Assembly: GCA_016840385.1 (NCBI GenBank)
Contig: JAEOSL010000001.1
Coordinates: 62,001 to 126,000, forward strand
Source of the DNA: Candidatus Thorarchaeota archaeon
Lineage (GTDB): Archaea; Asgardarchaeota; Thorarchaeia; Thorarchaeales; Thorarchaeaceae
Reading direction: 5' to 3'
DNA length: 64,000 nt
Numbering within the stretch: position 1 is the first letter of the stretch; each line of letters begins with the position of its first letter. The notes below the pieces were generated by a model that was given only the letters and a program-made list of their open reading frames with translations, searched no databases and was not told where the DNA came from. Shown here piece by piece: positions 1-9,214 of this stretch. The position numbers and the translations under genes are program-made.

Positions 1-570
1 GGTACTACCCTTGTTGGAATTGTTAAAGACAGCAAGTCCAGCAGAGTCACCAATCTCCTAGGAGACATTCTTCCACACATTATCCGAAAACCTGCAGTAT
101 TCGAACTGATGCAGGGTATTGACTATCGATGGCTTTTGAAAATATCAAGAGATTGTGATATTCTCGATACGTATCTGGAAGAAGGTGAGCGCTCGTTCAT
201 ATTCAAATATTCATCAGAATTGCAGCCCAACTCGAACTCACTTACTGAAGACCTGGCTAGTTGGGCATCATCAATATGGGTTACATACCTAAAGACCGCA
301 AGGGATGATCTTCCTCTAAGGATAGAAATCCTAACAGATGGAAATCCAGAAGATGTATTGAAGGTGGATCGAGCGTTAGCTGCGATACTTCCTCTCTCTT
401 GGCAACACCCAGAATATGGTATTCCCACTCCTATTCTCGAGGCAGATACAAGAGCCAAAATATCAACAAATGAAACGCAACTGATTGTTGACCGATTGAT
501 GGCACTCTCAGGTCTCACATATACTTCTCTAGAAAAGAGAAGGTCCAGAAATCCCTTTGGAGGAGGATAA
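1..570 (+). CDS. nurA: NurA 5'-3' nuclease, C-terminal part (cut by window start)
   Basis: The reading frame is open from base 1, so this is the 3' part of a longer gene (about 190 residues visible). The first visible residues, VGIVKDSKSSRVTNLL, fit the NurA nuclease family, and the gene is followed after 3 bases by herA, its standard archaeal partner. NurA is a toroidal nuclease that binds the HerA hexamer and resects DNA ends with Mre11-Rad50. The catalytic N-terminal residues lie outside the window. The family call rests mainly on the herA neighbour and the conserved lysine/serine segment. The last codons (GFGGG-like, at 555-570) contain the GGAGG that probably serves as ribosome binding site for herA. 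Confidence 0.75.
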   Translation, partial: GTTLVGIVKDSKSSRVTNLLGDILPHIIRKPAVFELMQGIDYRWLLKISRDCDILDTYLEEGERSFIFKYSSELQPNSNSLTEDLASWASSIWVTYLKTARDDLPLRIEILTDGNPEDVLKVDRALAAILPLSWQHPEYGIPTPILEADTRAKISTNETQLIVDRLMALSGLTYTSLEKRRSRNPFGGG

Positions 571-573
571 ATC

Positions 574-2088
574 TTGTCAGAATACGAATCAACCGCTAGG
601 CTTGGAACAGTTGTCAGCACAGATAAAGGACCTAATGTAATGGAATTCTCCTTCGTCCTAGAAGGGGGTCCCAAAGAGGTCATAGCTAGACGTGGAGAAT
701 TTGTGTGTGTAGTGACTGATAACGGAACTGTAATTGCCCGAGTCCAAGATTTACTTCGCACGAATCGGTATTACCAACATGCTGAAGCTGTTCGGGAATA
801 CCAATCACGAGGAGAACCATTACGTACAATATTTCCCACTGATAGATGGCAGTATACTATCGCAAAAGTCAGAGTCCTAGGATTATGGGCTGAGAATCGA
901 ACAGCACGACCATATTTTGCGGTATCACCAGGTGCTGTTGTAAGAAGAATTGACGAAGACGTTCTTGCTGCATTTCTCAGACTGGATAACAAAGAAGGTC
1001 TCAATCTTGGAACTCTTGCCTATCAGAACCTCGAATTCACACCTTCAATTAACCGATTACTATCGAAGCATCTGGCTATACTGGCAATGAGTGGAGCTGG
1101 AAAATCATACTTCATTTCGGTGTTGCTTGAAGAACTTCTCTCACGAAAGAAGGACCAAGGACGTCTTTCTGTAGTGGTTGTTGATGTCCATGGTGAGTAT
1201 AGTTATCTCAAAGATATCAAACCCGAAGACCTAGGTCTCCCTGATAACGAGTTTGAAGTTGAGCACATAAGAGGTTCTCATATCCAAATTCCCGTTCAAT
1301 CCCTTGCTGCCGAAACAATAGGTTCTCTTGTGGCCGATATGAGTTCAATTCAAGTCCGTGATCTCCGACGAGTCATCTCTGAAATGCGTAGTACCATGAA
1401 ATCTGGATACACGCTTACTGATGTTGTCAATCGTGTAAGGGATAATGAAACTATCAACAAGAACACAAGAGAGGCACTTATTGGATGGCTAATCAATCTT
1501 GACGACACACGTCTTTTCGGAAAAGGATCTGTTCCTGAAATCAAGAGCATCGTAAAACCAGGAAAAATCACATTGATTGATCTTAGTGATTTCATTAGTC
1601 TGAAAAAGAAACAGATTGTTGTAGCTCACTTAGCAAGTGAACTCCTCTATCTTAGAAGAAGAAACGAAATTCCTCCAGTATTACTAGTACTAGAGGAGGC
1701 CCATCAGTTCTGTCCAGAGAGCCGTCATGAATTGGCTCTTCCCAAAAGTCGTATTGAAACCATAGCTAGAGAAGGTAGAAAATTCCATGCCCTTCTATGT
1801 CTAATATCCCAGCGGCCTGTTAAACTATCAACAACTGTTCTAAGTCAATGCAGCAATCAAGCTATTTTGAGATGTACAAATCCATATGATTTAGACCATA
1901 TTGGTAAGTCAAGTGAAGGTATCGATCGGTCATCACTGGACGCAATCACCACACTTGAGATTGGAGAGGCTCTTTTTGTAGGCGAAACCGTATCTGTGCC
2001 AACTTTTGTGAAGATAAGACAGCGCAAGTATGAACCTACCGGATTATCATTGAGCCTTACTGATGCAGTGAAACGAGCTGATAAATGA
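574..2088 (+). CDS. herA: HerA-type hexameric DNA helicase/translocase
   Basis: A 504-residue ATPase of the HerA/FtsK class. An N-terminal HAS-barrel-like beta domain (about residues 1-120) precedes a RecA-like core. The Walker A is MSGAGKS near residue 175, an acidic strand VVVVDVHGEYS follows near 205, and the Walker B/catalytic stretch LVLEEAHQF lies near 370. A later ISQRP segment fits the sensor/arginine-finger region. HerA pumps DNA into or through NurA during end resection in recombinational repair. The start is a TTG at 574, preceded by GGAGG inside the end of nurA, so the two genes are translationally linked. Confidence 0.93.
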   Translation: MSEYESTARLGTVVSTDKGPNVMEFSFVLEGGPKEVIARRGEFVCVVTDNGTVIARVQDLLRTNRYYQHAEAVREYQSRGEPLRTIFPTDRWQYTIAKVRVLGLWAENRTARPYFAVSPGAVVRRIDEDVLAAFLRLDNKEGLNLGTLAYQNLEFTPSINRLLSKHLAILAMSGAGKSYFISVLLEELLSRKKDQGRLSVVVVDVHGEYSYLKDIKPEDLGLPDNEFEVEHIRGSHIQIPVQSLAAETIGSLVADMSSIQVRDLRRVISEMRSTMKSGYTLTDVVNRVRDNETINKNTREALIGWLINLDDTRLFGKGSVPEIKSIVKPGKITLIDLSDFISLKKKQIVVAHLASELLYLRRRNEIPPVLLVLEEAHQFCPESRHELALPKSRIETIAREGRKFHALLCLISQRPVKLSTTVLSQCSNQAILRCTNPYDLDHIGKSSEGIDRSSLDAITTLEIGEALFVGETVSVPTFVKIRQRKYEPTGLSLSLTDAVKRADK

Positions 2089-2260
2089 AAATCAATGCAA
2101 TTAGCCGAAGAATAAGAATCATACTTCATAATAATGGACTGAAAATTTCTGATTTCGTATTATATGTCTTTACCTTGGAGTTACTCCAATCTCTGTTCTT
2201 TTTATTCTAGGTATTAGGATAGTTACCATAGTAGGAGATAGAGCCCAAAAGGGTGATTGC

Positions 2261-3625
2261 ATGAGAGTAATTTCAAAAGAAAAGATCACACTATGCTTGC
2301 TGATTGGTCTATTCGTGTTCGCTATTGGTAATCCGTTGATGACTACAGGAGTTCTCCAAGAGGAAACACTGGAGAAACATGACAAAGTTGCCCCAGCATA
2401 CACACCACACGACGCAATCTTGCTTGATGGAAATACGGAAATGATAGCCCAAGCAACTACAGAGAGTTGGCCAGGAGATGGAAGCTCGGGAAATCCGTAT
2501 CAAATAACAGGATATTCCTTCTATGATGTACAACATTCAGTTGAAATCCGTAACATTGACCTCCACTGGACATTTACTGATAATGAGATTGATGGACCAG
2601 GGGACGCAACTGTCTGGTGTGGAATGGAGATATCTAATTCTGCAAACGGATACGTCGCCGACAATGTCATCTTCAATAGATATCGAGCGTTATGGCTGAT
2701 TGATATCGATGATGTAACAATAACCAACAACGTCATTGAGGACAATCTCTTCCATGGTATCGAATGCGTAGGATACATAAATGGGTGTTTGATCTCTGAT
2801 AATATTATCAGGAGAAATGATGGGTCCGGAATCAGGATTCTAACTGGAGTAAACTCCGAGATTTCTGAAAATAGTGTTACAGACTGCGATGGTATTGGAA
2901 TACAAATTATTGGTACTGCAACAAATTGTCAGATTACTGATAACTATGTAAACGAAGTGACAAGTCTGGGAATTCAACTCAAGGACGCCACATCTGTTGA
3001 GGTAATGCATAATGTAATGTCAAACGTTACAGGAGATGGAATCTACTTCCTAGGTTCAATTGATTGTGAGGTTTACAACAATTCATTGGTGAATGGTGGA
3101 GATGATGGAATGGTCTTGAAGGAGAGTGATTCTGGTCTATTCCATAATAACACGTTTATCGGTATAGATGGTGTTGGAATCTCAGTTGATTCAGGAGAGA
3201 ATTCAATAATCAGATTTAATCATATTGAAGATTGCACTGATTATGGGTTGAAGACATCAAATGAAGCTGAATTCACTGAAATCACTCGAAATGTGTTCAT
3301 TAGCAATGGTGCTACCAAGCAGGTCTGTGATGAAGGTGAAAACAACACCTACATCTACAATTACTACGATGATTGGACCTCGCCTGATGTAGATTCAGAT
3401 CAGATTGTAGATACACCATATTCCATTGATGGAGTTGTTGGCAACCAAGACCTATATCCCCTTGCAGATCCACATGCAGTTCCACCTGTAACTACAACCA
3501 CAAATACAACAACAACAACGAGTACTGGAACAGGAGATCCAATCCCTATGGAAATCTTGATGATTGCAGGTGGCGGAGTCATAATCATACTTGTTGGTGT
3601 CTTCTTCATGAAGAGGAAGGTATAG
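2261..3625 (+). CDS. Surface-anchored right-handed beta-helix (NosD/PbH1-like) protein
   Basis: A 454-residue protein with an N-terminal hydrophobic signal segment (about residues 9-28), then the WPGDGSSGNPYQI motif that commonly opens NosD-type domains. It is followed by many short Asn/Gly-rich parallel beta-helix repeats (N-x-I/V-x-x-N...G-I patterns, residues 95-370). The tail is a Thr-rich stalk (about 410-430) and one transmembrane helix ending in a basic KRKV stop-transfer sequence. It is probably displayed on the outer face of the cytoplasmic membrane, where beta-helix domains bind or cleave carbohydrate. No catalytic residues can be assigned. It is monocistronic, with a strong stem-loop downstream. 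Confidence 0.8.
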   Translation: MRVISKEKITLCLLIGLFVFAIGNPLMTTGVLQEETLEKHDKVAPAYTPHDAILLDGNTEMIAQATTESWPGDGSSGNPYQITGYSFYDVQHSVEIRNIDLHWTFTDNEIDGPGDATVWCGMEISNSANGYVADNVIFNRYRALWLIDIDDVTITNNVIEDNLFHGIECVGYINGCLISDNIIRRNDGSGIRILTGVNSEISENSVTDCDGIGIQIIGTATNCQITDNYVNEVTSLGIQLKDATSVEVMHNVMSNVTGDGIYFLGSIDCEVYNNSLVNGGDDGMVLKESDSGLFHNNTFIGIDGVGISVDSGENSIIRFNHIEDCTDYGLKTSNEAEFTEITRNVFISNGATKQVCDEGENNTYIYNYYDDWTSPDVDSDQIVDTPYSIDGVVGNQDLYPLADPHAVPPVTTTTNTTTTTSTGTGDPIPMEILMIAGGGVIIILVGVFFMKRKV

Positions 3626-3640
3626 ACACTACAGTATTCG

Positions 3641-3673
3641 AGAGGGACCAAACTCAATGGTTTGTGTCCCTCT
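3641..3673 (+). terminator. Stem-loop terminator after the beta-helix gene
   Basis: AGAGGGAC at 3641-3648 pairs with GTCCCTCT at 3666-3673, and an inner CAAAC/GTTTG extends the stem. A pyrimidine-rich tail follows. The hairpin lies 15 bases after the stop codon and also separates the gene from the convergent membrane-protein gene that follows. Confidence 0.7.
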
Positions 3674-3702
3674 TTCTACCTTTGGGATTGATTGGTTCAA
3701 CA

Positions 3703-4392
3703 CTATTCTGCATATTGTACCAATTGCTCAGATTCTTCAGAAGATTTTTTCGAAGACCTAGCTTGCCATGGATTACCAAAACCAAGTCCCAAAAGAACCA
3801 TTGAGAAAATCAGGATTACATCAGGGATATAGAATAGTGGTGTCAACATGAGTGGAACTCTCAAAGCCTGACTTACTAACATGAAGAACATTGATACTAC
3901 TAGAAGTTCGCTTCGTACTTCTTTCAATCGTCCAGTCTTCCAAGTTATGATGAATGTACCCATCATTGCAATACTGATGACATAGAGTAGAGGTATCGTT
4001 AAATTCATGATAAAAGCTTCAGAAGTTCCGAGGAGTGCAACTGAGAACCAATAGATGGAAAGAAGAAGCACTGTTCTATTGTGGTATTTCTCATACTTCG
4101 ATGCCCAGATTTGAAGTAAAGCACCCCAAACAGGTATTACTGCACCACCAATTGCGATTGACCGAAGTCGAAATAGATTCAAGGAAGGCTCTAACACTCC
4201 AATACTAGGCAATGTCAAGAATATCGCATTTAGCGTGTTACAAATCATAGCGATTGCAAAGACCAACGGAAGATCGGTCATTAATCGAACATCTTGTTTG
4301 TACCATTTCCTACCCAGATATATACTCAATATTAAAGATACGAAAATTGTCACGAATCCGGATAATACTACCAAGTCTGTACCTACTTGCAT
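3703..4392 (-). CDS. Seven-helix membrane protein, unknown function
   Basis: A 229-residue protein with about seven hydrophobic segments spread over nearly its whole length and a short charged, Ser-rich cytoplasmic tail (RSSKKSSEESEQ). The topology resembles the 7TM sensor modules that precede histidine kinases in archaea, but no kinase or output domain is attached. It is convergent with the beta-helix gene and divergent from lsm. Function not recognised. Confidence 0.6.
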   Translation of the reverse strand: MQVGTDLVVLSGFVTIFVSLILSIYLGRKWYKQDVRLMTDLPLVFAIAMICNTLNAIFLTLPSIGVLEPSLNLFRLRSIAIGGAVIPVWGALLQIWASKYEKYHNRTVLLLSIYWFSVALLGTSEAFIMNLTIPLLYVISIAMMGTFIITWKTGRLKEVRSELLVVSMFFMLVSQALRVPLMLTPLFYIPDVILIFSMVLLGLGFGNPWQARSSKKSSEESEQLVQYAE

Positions 4393-4540
4393 TTTTTACA
4401 CCAGCTGAAAAATTGTCAGTTTCATTCAATTTAAACACCAATAAAGTAGCTAAACAAAAGTTCAGACGGTATCATCAATTTTAAAACTGGATAATAACAG
4501 CCCAAAGTTCGGAAGCTACTCGCTTTAGTGGTGAATCTAA

Positions 4541-4975
4541 ATGTCAGAAGTCGCAGCAATGAGAGCGTTCAACCGTGAATTAGCATCGATTGTAGGCTCA
4601 ACAATAGAAGTCGCAACGAAGGATGGAAAAACATACTCTGGTATCCTGAAGGGAATTGATCAAAATACCTTGAGTATTGTACTGACCGAAGTCGTTGATC
4701 TAAAAGATAACTCAAGTATACCGAAGATGTTCATCTATGGTGATAGTATTGTTTCATTCGCCGTAGCTGAAAAAGAAATTAGCATTGAAGGCTTAGCAAA
4801 AGAGCTACAGAAGACCTTTCCTCCTGGCGGAGTCCGTTTCTTCCCTGAAACTGGCGTGATCGTCGTCATGAATAAAATTCGTATTACGCCCGAAGGTGTG
4901 GACGGTTCAGGTCCCTTATACGAACGTGTAGCCGCAATTGCAGACGATTGGTTAAAGGAACACGGTCTTGCATAG
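4541..4975 (+). CDS. Sm-like archaeal protein with C-terminal extension (SmAP3-like)
   Basis: A 144-residue protein. Residues about 10-78 form an Sm fold: Sm1-type IVGSTIEVATKDGKTYSGILKGID and a later MFIYGDSIVSF segment in Sm2 position. This core builds a ring that binds U-rich RNA. A second domain (about 80-144) of unknown role is present, as in archaeal SmAP3-type proteins, which are longer than ordinary Lsm proteins. The last 30 codons, from 4886, are repeated downstream at 5701-5790 with an identical protein sequence but many synonymous changes, so the 3' end of this gene appears to have been exchanged or duplicated. Confidence 0.85.
   Translation: MSEVAAMRAFNRELASIVGSTIEVATKDGKTYSGILKGIDQNTLSIVLTEVVDLKDNSSIPKMFIYGDSIVSFAVAEKEISIEGLAKELQKTFPPGGVRFFPETGVIVVMNKIRITPEGVDGSGPLYERVAAIADDWLKEHGLA
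4886..4975 (+). repeat. Direct repeat copy 1: 3' end of the lsm gene
   Basis: This 90-base block inside the intact lsm gene is repeated at 5701-5790. The two differ at 12 bases in 11 codons, every change is synonymous, and the stop codon is the same. Weaker similarity continues some 100-150 bases past the stop in both copies (for example the shared words around GATTCATTGCTGCATCT). Confidence 0.85.
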
Positions 4976-5245
4976 TCTATCAATATGAATACAAATGATT
5001 TGGAATACTTTCCTTAGGCCAGATTAGTCAAAATAAGATTCATTGCTGCATCTTATGCTTCCATCTCACTAAGTGCTATCTGAAACCCTTTCCCTAATAT
5101 TTCACTGCGGATGCGTTGGTACCTTGCTGATTCCGACTGAACCCACTCTAACTTTACTAGACTGTTTTAAATATCAATTGGATATTTCTAATAAGTGAAT
5201 GACAGATTCGTCAAGGCGTTCGATAGTCAATAAAGAGGAAAGTCC

Positions 5246-5698
5246 ATGAAGAACACAGAAAACAGTGCAACAGATTTAGCTGTAATCATACTACTAGCAG
5301 CAGTTTTTGGACCTGCATTCATTCAGCAATATGTTCCATCATGGATTATAATGTCTATGACATGGCAGATAGTTATTGAGTCAACCTTGATTCCTCTATT
5401 CGATCTATGGTTACTGATCATAAGCCTCCCATTTACTTTCATGCGTTTCATAGTCGTATTCATGTTCTACAGACTATATAAGAACAAAACGACCTTCAAA
5501 CGTCTATTGGTGACAGTCCTAGCAAGTGAGATTCAACCTATTCTGTTCTATGACATTCCTCTTTTTCTTGCTGCATTGCAAGGTCCGTTTCCCTATTATA
5601 TTCCATTCATCATTCCAATTCCCTTTCTGACACTGATTACTTTACTAATTGTAAGGTTCTATCCACCACCAATAAAGGAAGACGATTGGCTCGAATAA
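5246..5698 (+). CDS. Small multi-pass membrane protein carried between the lsm repeats
   Basis: A 150-residue, strongly hydrophobic protein with about four predicted membrane spans and short polar loops (RLYKNKTTFKR). The ribosome binding site AAAGAGGAAAG lies just before the ATG. Its stop codon falls at 5696-5698, immediately before the second copy of the lsm 3' end. It is the only gene between the two repeats. No family recognised. Confidence 0.6.
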   Translation: MKNTENSATDLAVIILLAAVFGPAFIQQYVPSWIIMSMTWQIVIESTLIPLFDLWLLIISLPFTFMRFIVVFMFYRLYKNKTTFKRLLVTVLASEIQPILFYDIPLFLAALQGPFPYYIPFIIPIPFLTLITLLIVRFYPPPIKEDDWLE

Positions 5699-5700
5699 TA

Positions 5701-5790
5701 ACGCCGGAAGGCGTAGATGGCTCTGGTCCCTTGTACGAACGTGTAGCCGCAATCGCCGACGATTGGCTGAAAGAACACGGTCTTGCATAG
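5701..5790 (+). pseudogene. Displaced 3' end of an Sm-like gene (repeat copy 2)
   Basis: These 30 codons encode exactly the last residues of the lsm product (ITPEGVDGSGPLYERVA through DDWLKEHGLA), with no start codon or Sm domain upstream. All 12 nucleotide differences from the intact gene are synonymous, so this sequence was part of a functional gene until recently. The flank to about 5905 also resembles the lsm downstream region. The remaining 5906-6018 stretch holds no gene I can support. Confidence 0.8.
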
Positions 5791-6018
5791 CCTATCATTA
5801 TGAACAACTAATGAAATGGAAAGATTTCCTTCGGCTAAACTAGTCAACATGAGATTCATTGCTGCATCTCTGTTTCTTTGAGTGATATCTGGAATCCATT
5901 TGTTAATACTTCATTGAATGTGCGCCCGTGTGCTAATTCAAATTACTATTTCTGAATTTGGAAATGAAGCGATACCAAGTTTTTTAGAGCAAGATAACCA
6001 TCAAAATTTCTGTCAATC

Positions 6019-6858
6019 ATGAAGATAATGCAGTTAATAAAAAAGATCGAGACTCCTGAGCCTTGGAGTGAGGGTGAGAAGATTCCTTGGAACGACTCAG
6101 GATTCAGTGAGAGGATGCTTAAGCATCACCTTACGCAGGAACACGATCTCGCCAGCAGAAGATTCGAGATAATCGAAAAACACGTTGATTGGATCCACAA
6201 CAAATTAGGAGGAAAACTATCCAAAATTCTGGATCTAGCCTGTGGGCCGGGGTTATACTCTAGCCGGTTGACCAAGCTTGGACATAGCTGTAGAGGGATA
6301 GACTTCAGTCCTGCTTCCATCAGATATGCCAGAGAACAGGCTATCAAAGAAGATGTTGAGATTGATTATGTTCTTGAGGATATCAGGACCGCAGATTACG
6401 GAGATAATAATGATCTTGTATTATTTGTCTACGGTGAGTTCAACGTCTTCAAACCAGGGGACATAAAACGCGTCCTCAAAAAGGCATATGATTCACTGAA
6501 AGAAGGCGGTCTTTTCATCGCTGAACCCAACAGGTACGAAACTGTGAAACGTGTGGGAACAAGTCCAGCTTCATGGTACTCATCACAGGAGGGGCTGTTC
6601 AGTTCGAAACCACACCTGTGCCTGACGGAGAACTTCTGGGACCAAGAGAAACATGTTGCCACTACAAGATATTTCATCATAGACGCTGAAACCAACAATG
6701 TAACCCTCCACGCATCAAGTATGGTTGCATATACACGAGAGAACCTTGAGCAAATAATTAGAGAAGTCGGATTCAAGGACATCGTGTTCTATGAGTCTCT
6801 GTCAGGTGGAAAAAAAGATCTTGAAAAAAACCTTGAAGTTGTTGAAGCTCGAAAATAG
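6019..6858 (+). CDS. Class I SAM-dependent methyltransferase
   Basis: A 279-residue protein with a Rossmann methyltransferase core. Motif I ILDLACGPGLYSSRL lies near residue 72. The acidic strand-2 turn GIDFSPASIRYAREQA follows, then motif II/III-like DYVLEDIRTADYGDNNDLV and a post-motif KEGGLFIAEPN. The C-terminal part (VTLHASSMVAYTRENLEQII) is typical of small-molecule methyltransferases. The substrate cannot be inferred. The gene stands alone between the lsm repeat region and the convergent ftsZ. Confidence 0.82.
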   Translation: MKIMQLIKKIETPEPWSEGEKIPWNDSGFSERMLKHHLTQEHDLASRRFEIIEKHVDWIHNKLGGKLSKILDLACGPGLYSSRLTKLGHSCRGIDFSPASIRYAREQAIKEDVEIDYVLEDIRTADYGDNNDLVLFVYGEFNVFKPGDIKRVLKKAYDSLKEGGLFIAEPNRYETVKRVGTSPASWYSSQEGLFSSKPHLCLTENFWDQEKHVATTRYFIIDAETNNVTLHASSMVAYTRENLEQIIREVGFKDIVFYESLSGGKKDLEKNLEVVEARK

Positions 6859-6919
6859 ACCTCTAATTATAGGCTGTGCGCGCCAACTGTGTTCAGGACC
6901 AGTTTGTAAGAAAAATCCC

Positions 6920-8179
6920 CTAATCGAGAAGTTTCTTCAGACCTAACTCCTCAAGGTTTCTCTTGGGGGGTTGTTCTTTCTTTTTACGACTGGCCAGTGT
7001 TCTTTCAAGTGGTTTCAGTCGATCCTCCCAAGTTCCGCGAGATGTTTCAGGGATCTTCCCATAGGCGCGTTCTCGTGCCTGAGTGGAACCGATTGGTGCA
7101 GTCTTGGTTCCAATGATACCAAACTCAGCTAATCGTTTAGTAGCAACGGATATTCCAGATTCTTCCTTTGAACGGGGTAATAATTGAGGACTCTTTACAC
7201 CAGTGAGGATAAGCATAACTCGGAGGACACCACTTAATCGTGGGTCAACACGAGCTCCCCAGATAACATTGGCATTAGGACTCATCTTGTCAGAAACTAG
7301 TTCACCAACCTTATTCGACTCTGCAAGGCTCATATCTGGTCCACCAGTAATGTGGATCAGAGCTCCAGTAGCACCATTCCATTCAACTTCCAGAAGTGGA
7401 CTGTTCAATGCATTCTTGATTGCATCATTTGCTCTATCGGTACCTGTAGCCTCACCTAGACCTACTAAAGCGACTCCACCATTGCAGATGATTGAACGAA
7501 CATCTGCGTAATCCAGATTGATTAGACTAGGCATTGTTATGGTTTCGGTGATACCTTTGACCATGTTAGCTAGAACTTCATCGGCAACACCAAAGGCCTC
7601 CTCTAGCGGAAGGTCAGGTACCAATTCCATCAATTTTTGATTATCAATTACAACTGCTGTGTCCACATTCTCTTGAAGTCTGGCCAAACCTGCCTTAGCT
7701 TTGTCTATTCGAGTACGTTCTAGACTGAATGGCATCGTGATGACACCAACTACAATGGCATCATTCTTCTTTGCAATCTCTGCTACGACAGGAGCACTAC
7801 CAGTTCCTGTTCCACCACCCATTCCAGCTGCGATAAAGACAAGATCGGCGTCACGTAGTAACTCAGTTATTTGACCTGCCGATTCCTCTGCAGCTGCTTT
7901 TCCAACATGAGGATAACCACCAGCGCCTAGACCACGGGTAATCCTTTCACCAATCAAGAGTTTTCTATGAGCAGTAGTAACAGCTAGATGTTGCCGATCG
8001 GTATTGATTGCAATACATTCTGCTCCTTGAACTCCAATCGTCATCAATCTCTTGATAGTGTTATTTCCAGCTCCACCGCATCCAACAACAACAATTCTAG
8101 CTTGTCCAATATCACGAGCTGTTGAGGACAGTCTTTCAGATCGACTATTTTCTCGTGCAGAATCGATTAGTGAACTCAT
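6920..8179 (-). CDS. ftsZ: Cell division GTPase FtsZ
   Basis: A 419-residue tubulin-superfamily GTPase. Visible features are the nucleotide-binding [15 protein letters not shown] near residue 32, the signature [11 protein letters not shown] near 121, and the T7-loop [10 protein letters not shown] near 222, which holds the catalytic Asp. The N-terminal domain is followed by a shorter C-terminal domain and a basic linker ([12 protein letters not shown]). A short hydrophobic tail (LGLKKLLD) may be a partner-binding peptide. It polymerises into the division ring. Its ATG overlaps the TAA of the upstream RHH gene by one base (TAATG), so the two are translationally coupled. Confidence 0.96.
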   Translation of the reverse strand: MSSLIDSARENSRSERLSSTARDIGQARIVVVGCGGAGNNTIKRLMTIGVQGAECIAINTDRQHLAVTTAHRKLLIGERITRGLGAGGYPHVGKAAAEESAGQITELLRDADLVFIAAGMGGGTGTGSAPVVAEIAKKNDAIVVGVITMPFSLERTRIDKAKAGLARLQENVDTAVVIDNQKLMELVPDLPLEEAFGVADEVLANMVKGITETITMPSLINLDYADVRSIICNGGVALVGLGEATGTDRANDAIKNALNSPLLEVEWNGATGALIHITGGPDMSLAESNKVGELVSDKMSPNANVIWGARVDPRLSGVLRVMLILTGVKSPQLLPRSKEESGISVATKRLAEFGIIGTKTAPIGSTQARERAYGKIPETSRGTWEDRLKPLERTLASRKKKEQPPKRNLEELGLKKLLD

Positions 8180-8361
8180 TATCCGGTGACCTCACTCATC
8201 CACTCTTTCTTACCCATATTCTGATCCCATAATTCGCGTTTCAGGAGATCGCGGATAGCGATTCTAATCGCTTCAGAACGGTTGGGATACAGACCTTTTT
8301 CTACAAGTTCTTGGATGTCAGTCACAATCCTTTCTGGTAAGTGCACTGCTATGAGACGCAT
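8179..8361 (-). CDS. cdrS: Ribbon-helix-helix regulator, CdrS-like
   Basis: A 60-residue ribbon-helix-helix protein. The N-terminal strand RLIAVHLPERIV, then helix A IQELVEKG and helix B NRSEAIRIAIRDLLKREL, gives a complete MetJ/Arc-type fold. It directly precedes and overlaps ftsZ, the arrangement reported for the archaeal cell-division regulator CdrS, so I infer that it controls the division genes. The CdrS name rests on fold and context; the RHH fold itself is clear. Confidence 0.8.
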   Translation of the reverse strand: MRLIAVHLPERIVTDIQELVEKGLYPNRSEAIRIAIRDLLKRELWDQNMGKKEWMSEVTG

Positions 8362-8448
8362 TACTAATCCTCAACGATAGGGAGGAAATATGGGGATATG
8401 GTTGCTTGTAATACTGGGATACGATTAAGAAAAACAAAAAGAAAAGAG

Positions 8449-8470
8449 AGAGAAGAGAGGTCTCTTCTCT
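8449..8470 (-). terminator. Terminator of the L3-L4-L23-L2 operon
   Basis: A perfect dyad AGAGAAGAGA-GG-TCTCTTCTCT. Read leftwards it is followed by a long T-rich run (from about 8443 down to 8425). It lies 13 bases after the uL2 stop codon and separates the ribosomal block from cdrS-ftsZ. Confidence 0.75.
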
Positions 8471-8482
8471 GTCAACTTCTGA

Positions 8483-9202
8483 CTACTTTTTACGACCGGT
8501 TCGTCGAGCAGCGATGTTACCGACCTTTCTACCTGGAGGAGCATGTCTACTAACTGTAGTTGGTCTTCCAGGAGATTGATGGGAACCACCACCGTGGGGG
8601 TGTGAACAAGCGTTCATTGCCGCACCACGGACCACAGGCCACTTTCGCGCCTTTCCACGAGTATGATGCCAGACGGCACCAGCCTTTAGGAATGGCTTCT
8701 CAGAACGACCTCCACCAGCCACAATACCGACAGTTGCTCTGCATCGTGGACTGAAGGCCTTCTGACCTCCACTTGGAAGTCTGACCATAGCCTTGGTCTT
8801 GTCGATAGAAACAATCGTAGCAGCAAGACCTGATGCTTTGACGTATTTACCGCCGTCACCAGGACTTCCTTCGATGTTATACACTGGAGTACCTTCAGGG
8901 ATGTACTGGAGCATCAATGTGTTGCCATTTGCCAATGCAGCATCTTCACCGCATTCGACTACTTGGCCAATGTATGAGCCCTCTGGAGCCACCATATGAT
9001 GGATTTTCTTTTCACCCTCATATCTTATTTCAGCCAGGGGTGCGCCCCTACCTGATTCATGGAGAAGATTGGTGATAGTCCCACTGTAGGTCTTATCTGG
9101 AGCCCACTTGGGATGTCTAGCAGGTGCAATCTTCTTGTGGCTTGGGGATCTAAACTGCTGAACTCCACGGCCCTTGCGTTGGACGAGAATACGTCTACCC
9201 AT
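8483..9202 (-). CDS. rpl2: Ribosomal protein uL2
   Basis: A 239-residue large-subunit protein with the conserved uL2 start (MGRRILVQRKGRG) and the C-terminal motif GGGSHQSPGRPTTVSRHAPPGRK near the peptidyl transferase centre. uL2 contacts 23S rRNA domains and is needed for subunit joining. It is last in the leftward L3-L4-L23-L2 block. In many archaea uS19, uL22 and uS3 follow uL2 directly; here a terminator and cdrS-ftsZ follow instead. Confidence 0.98.
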   Translation of the reverse strand: MGRRILVQRKGRGVQQFRSPSHKKIAPARHPKWAPDKTYSGTITNLLHESGRGAPLAEIRYEGEKKIHHMVAPEGSYIGQVVECGEDAALANGNTLMLQYIPEGTPVYNIEGSPGDGGKYVKASGLAATIVSIDKTKAMVRLPSGGQKAFSPRCRATVGIVAGGGRSEKPFLKAGAVWHHTRGKARKWPVVRGAAMNACSHPHGGGSHQSPGRPTTVSRHAPPGRKVGNIAARRTGRKK

Positions 9203-9214
9203 TCATAAGCCTCC

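Noticed and set aside
123..761. A 212-codon antisense frame across nurA and herA
   Set aside because: It overlaps two well-supported genes on the other strand and has no protein family signature.
5235..5245. GAGGAAAGTCC, identical to an RNase P RNA core word
   Set aside because: It is a good ribosome binding site directly before the ATG of the membrane protein, and no partner RNase P core motifs or P4 pairing follow.
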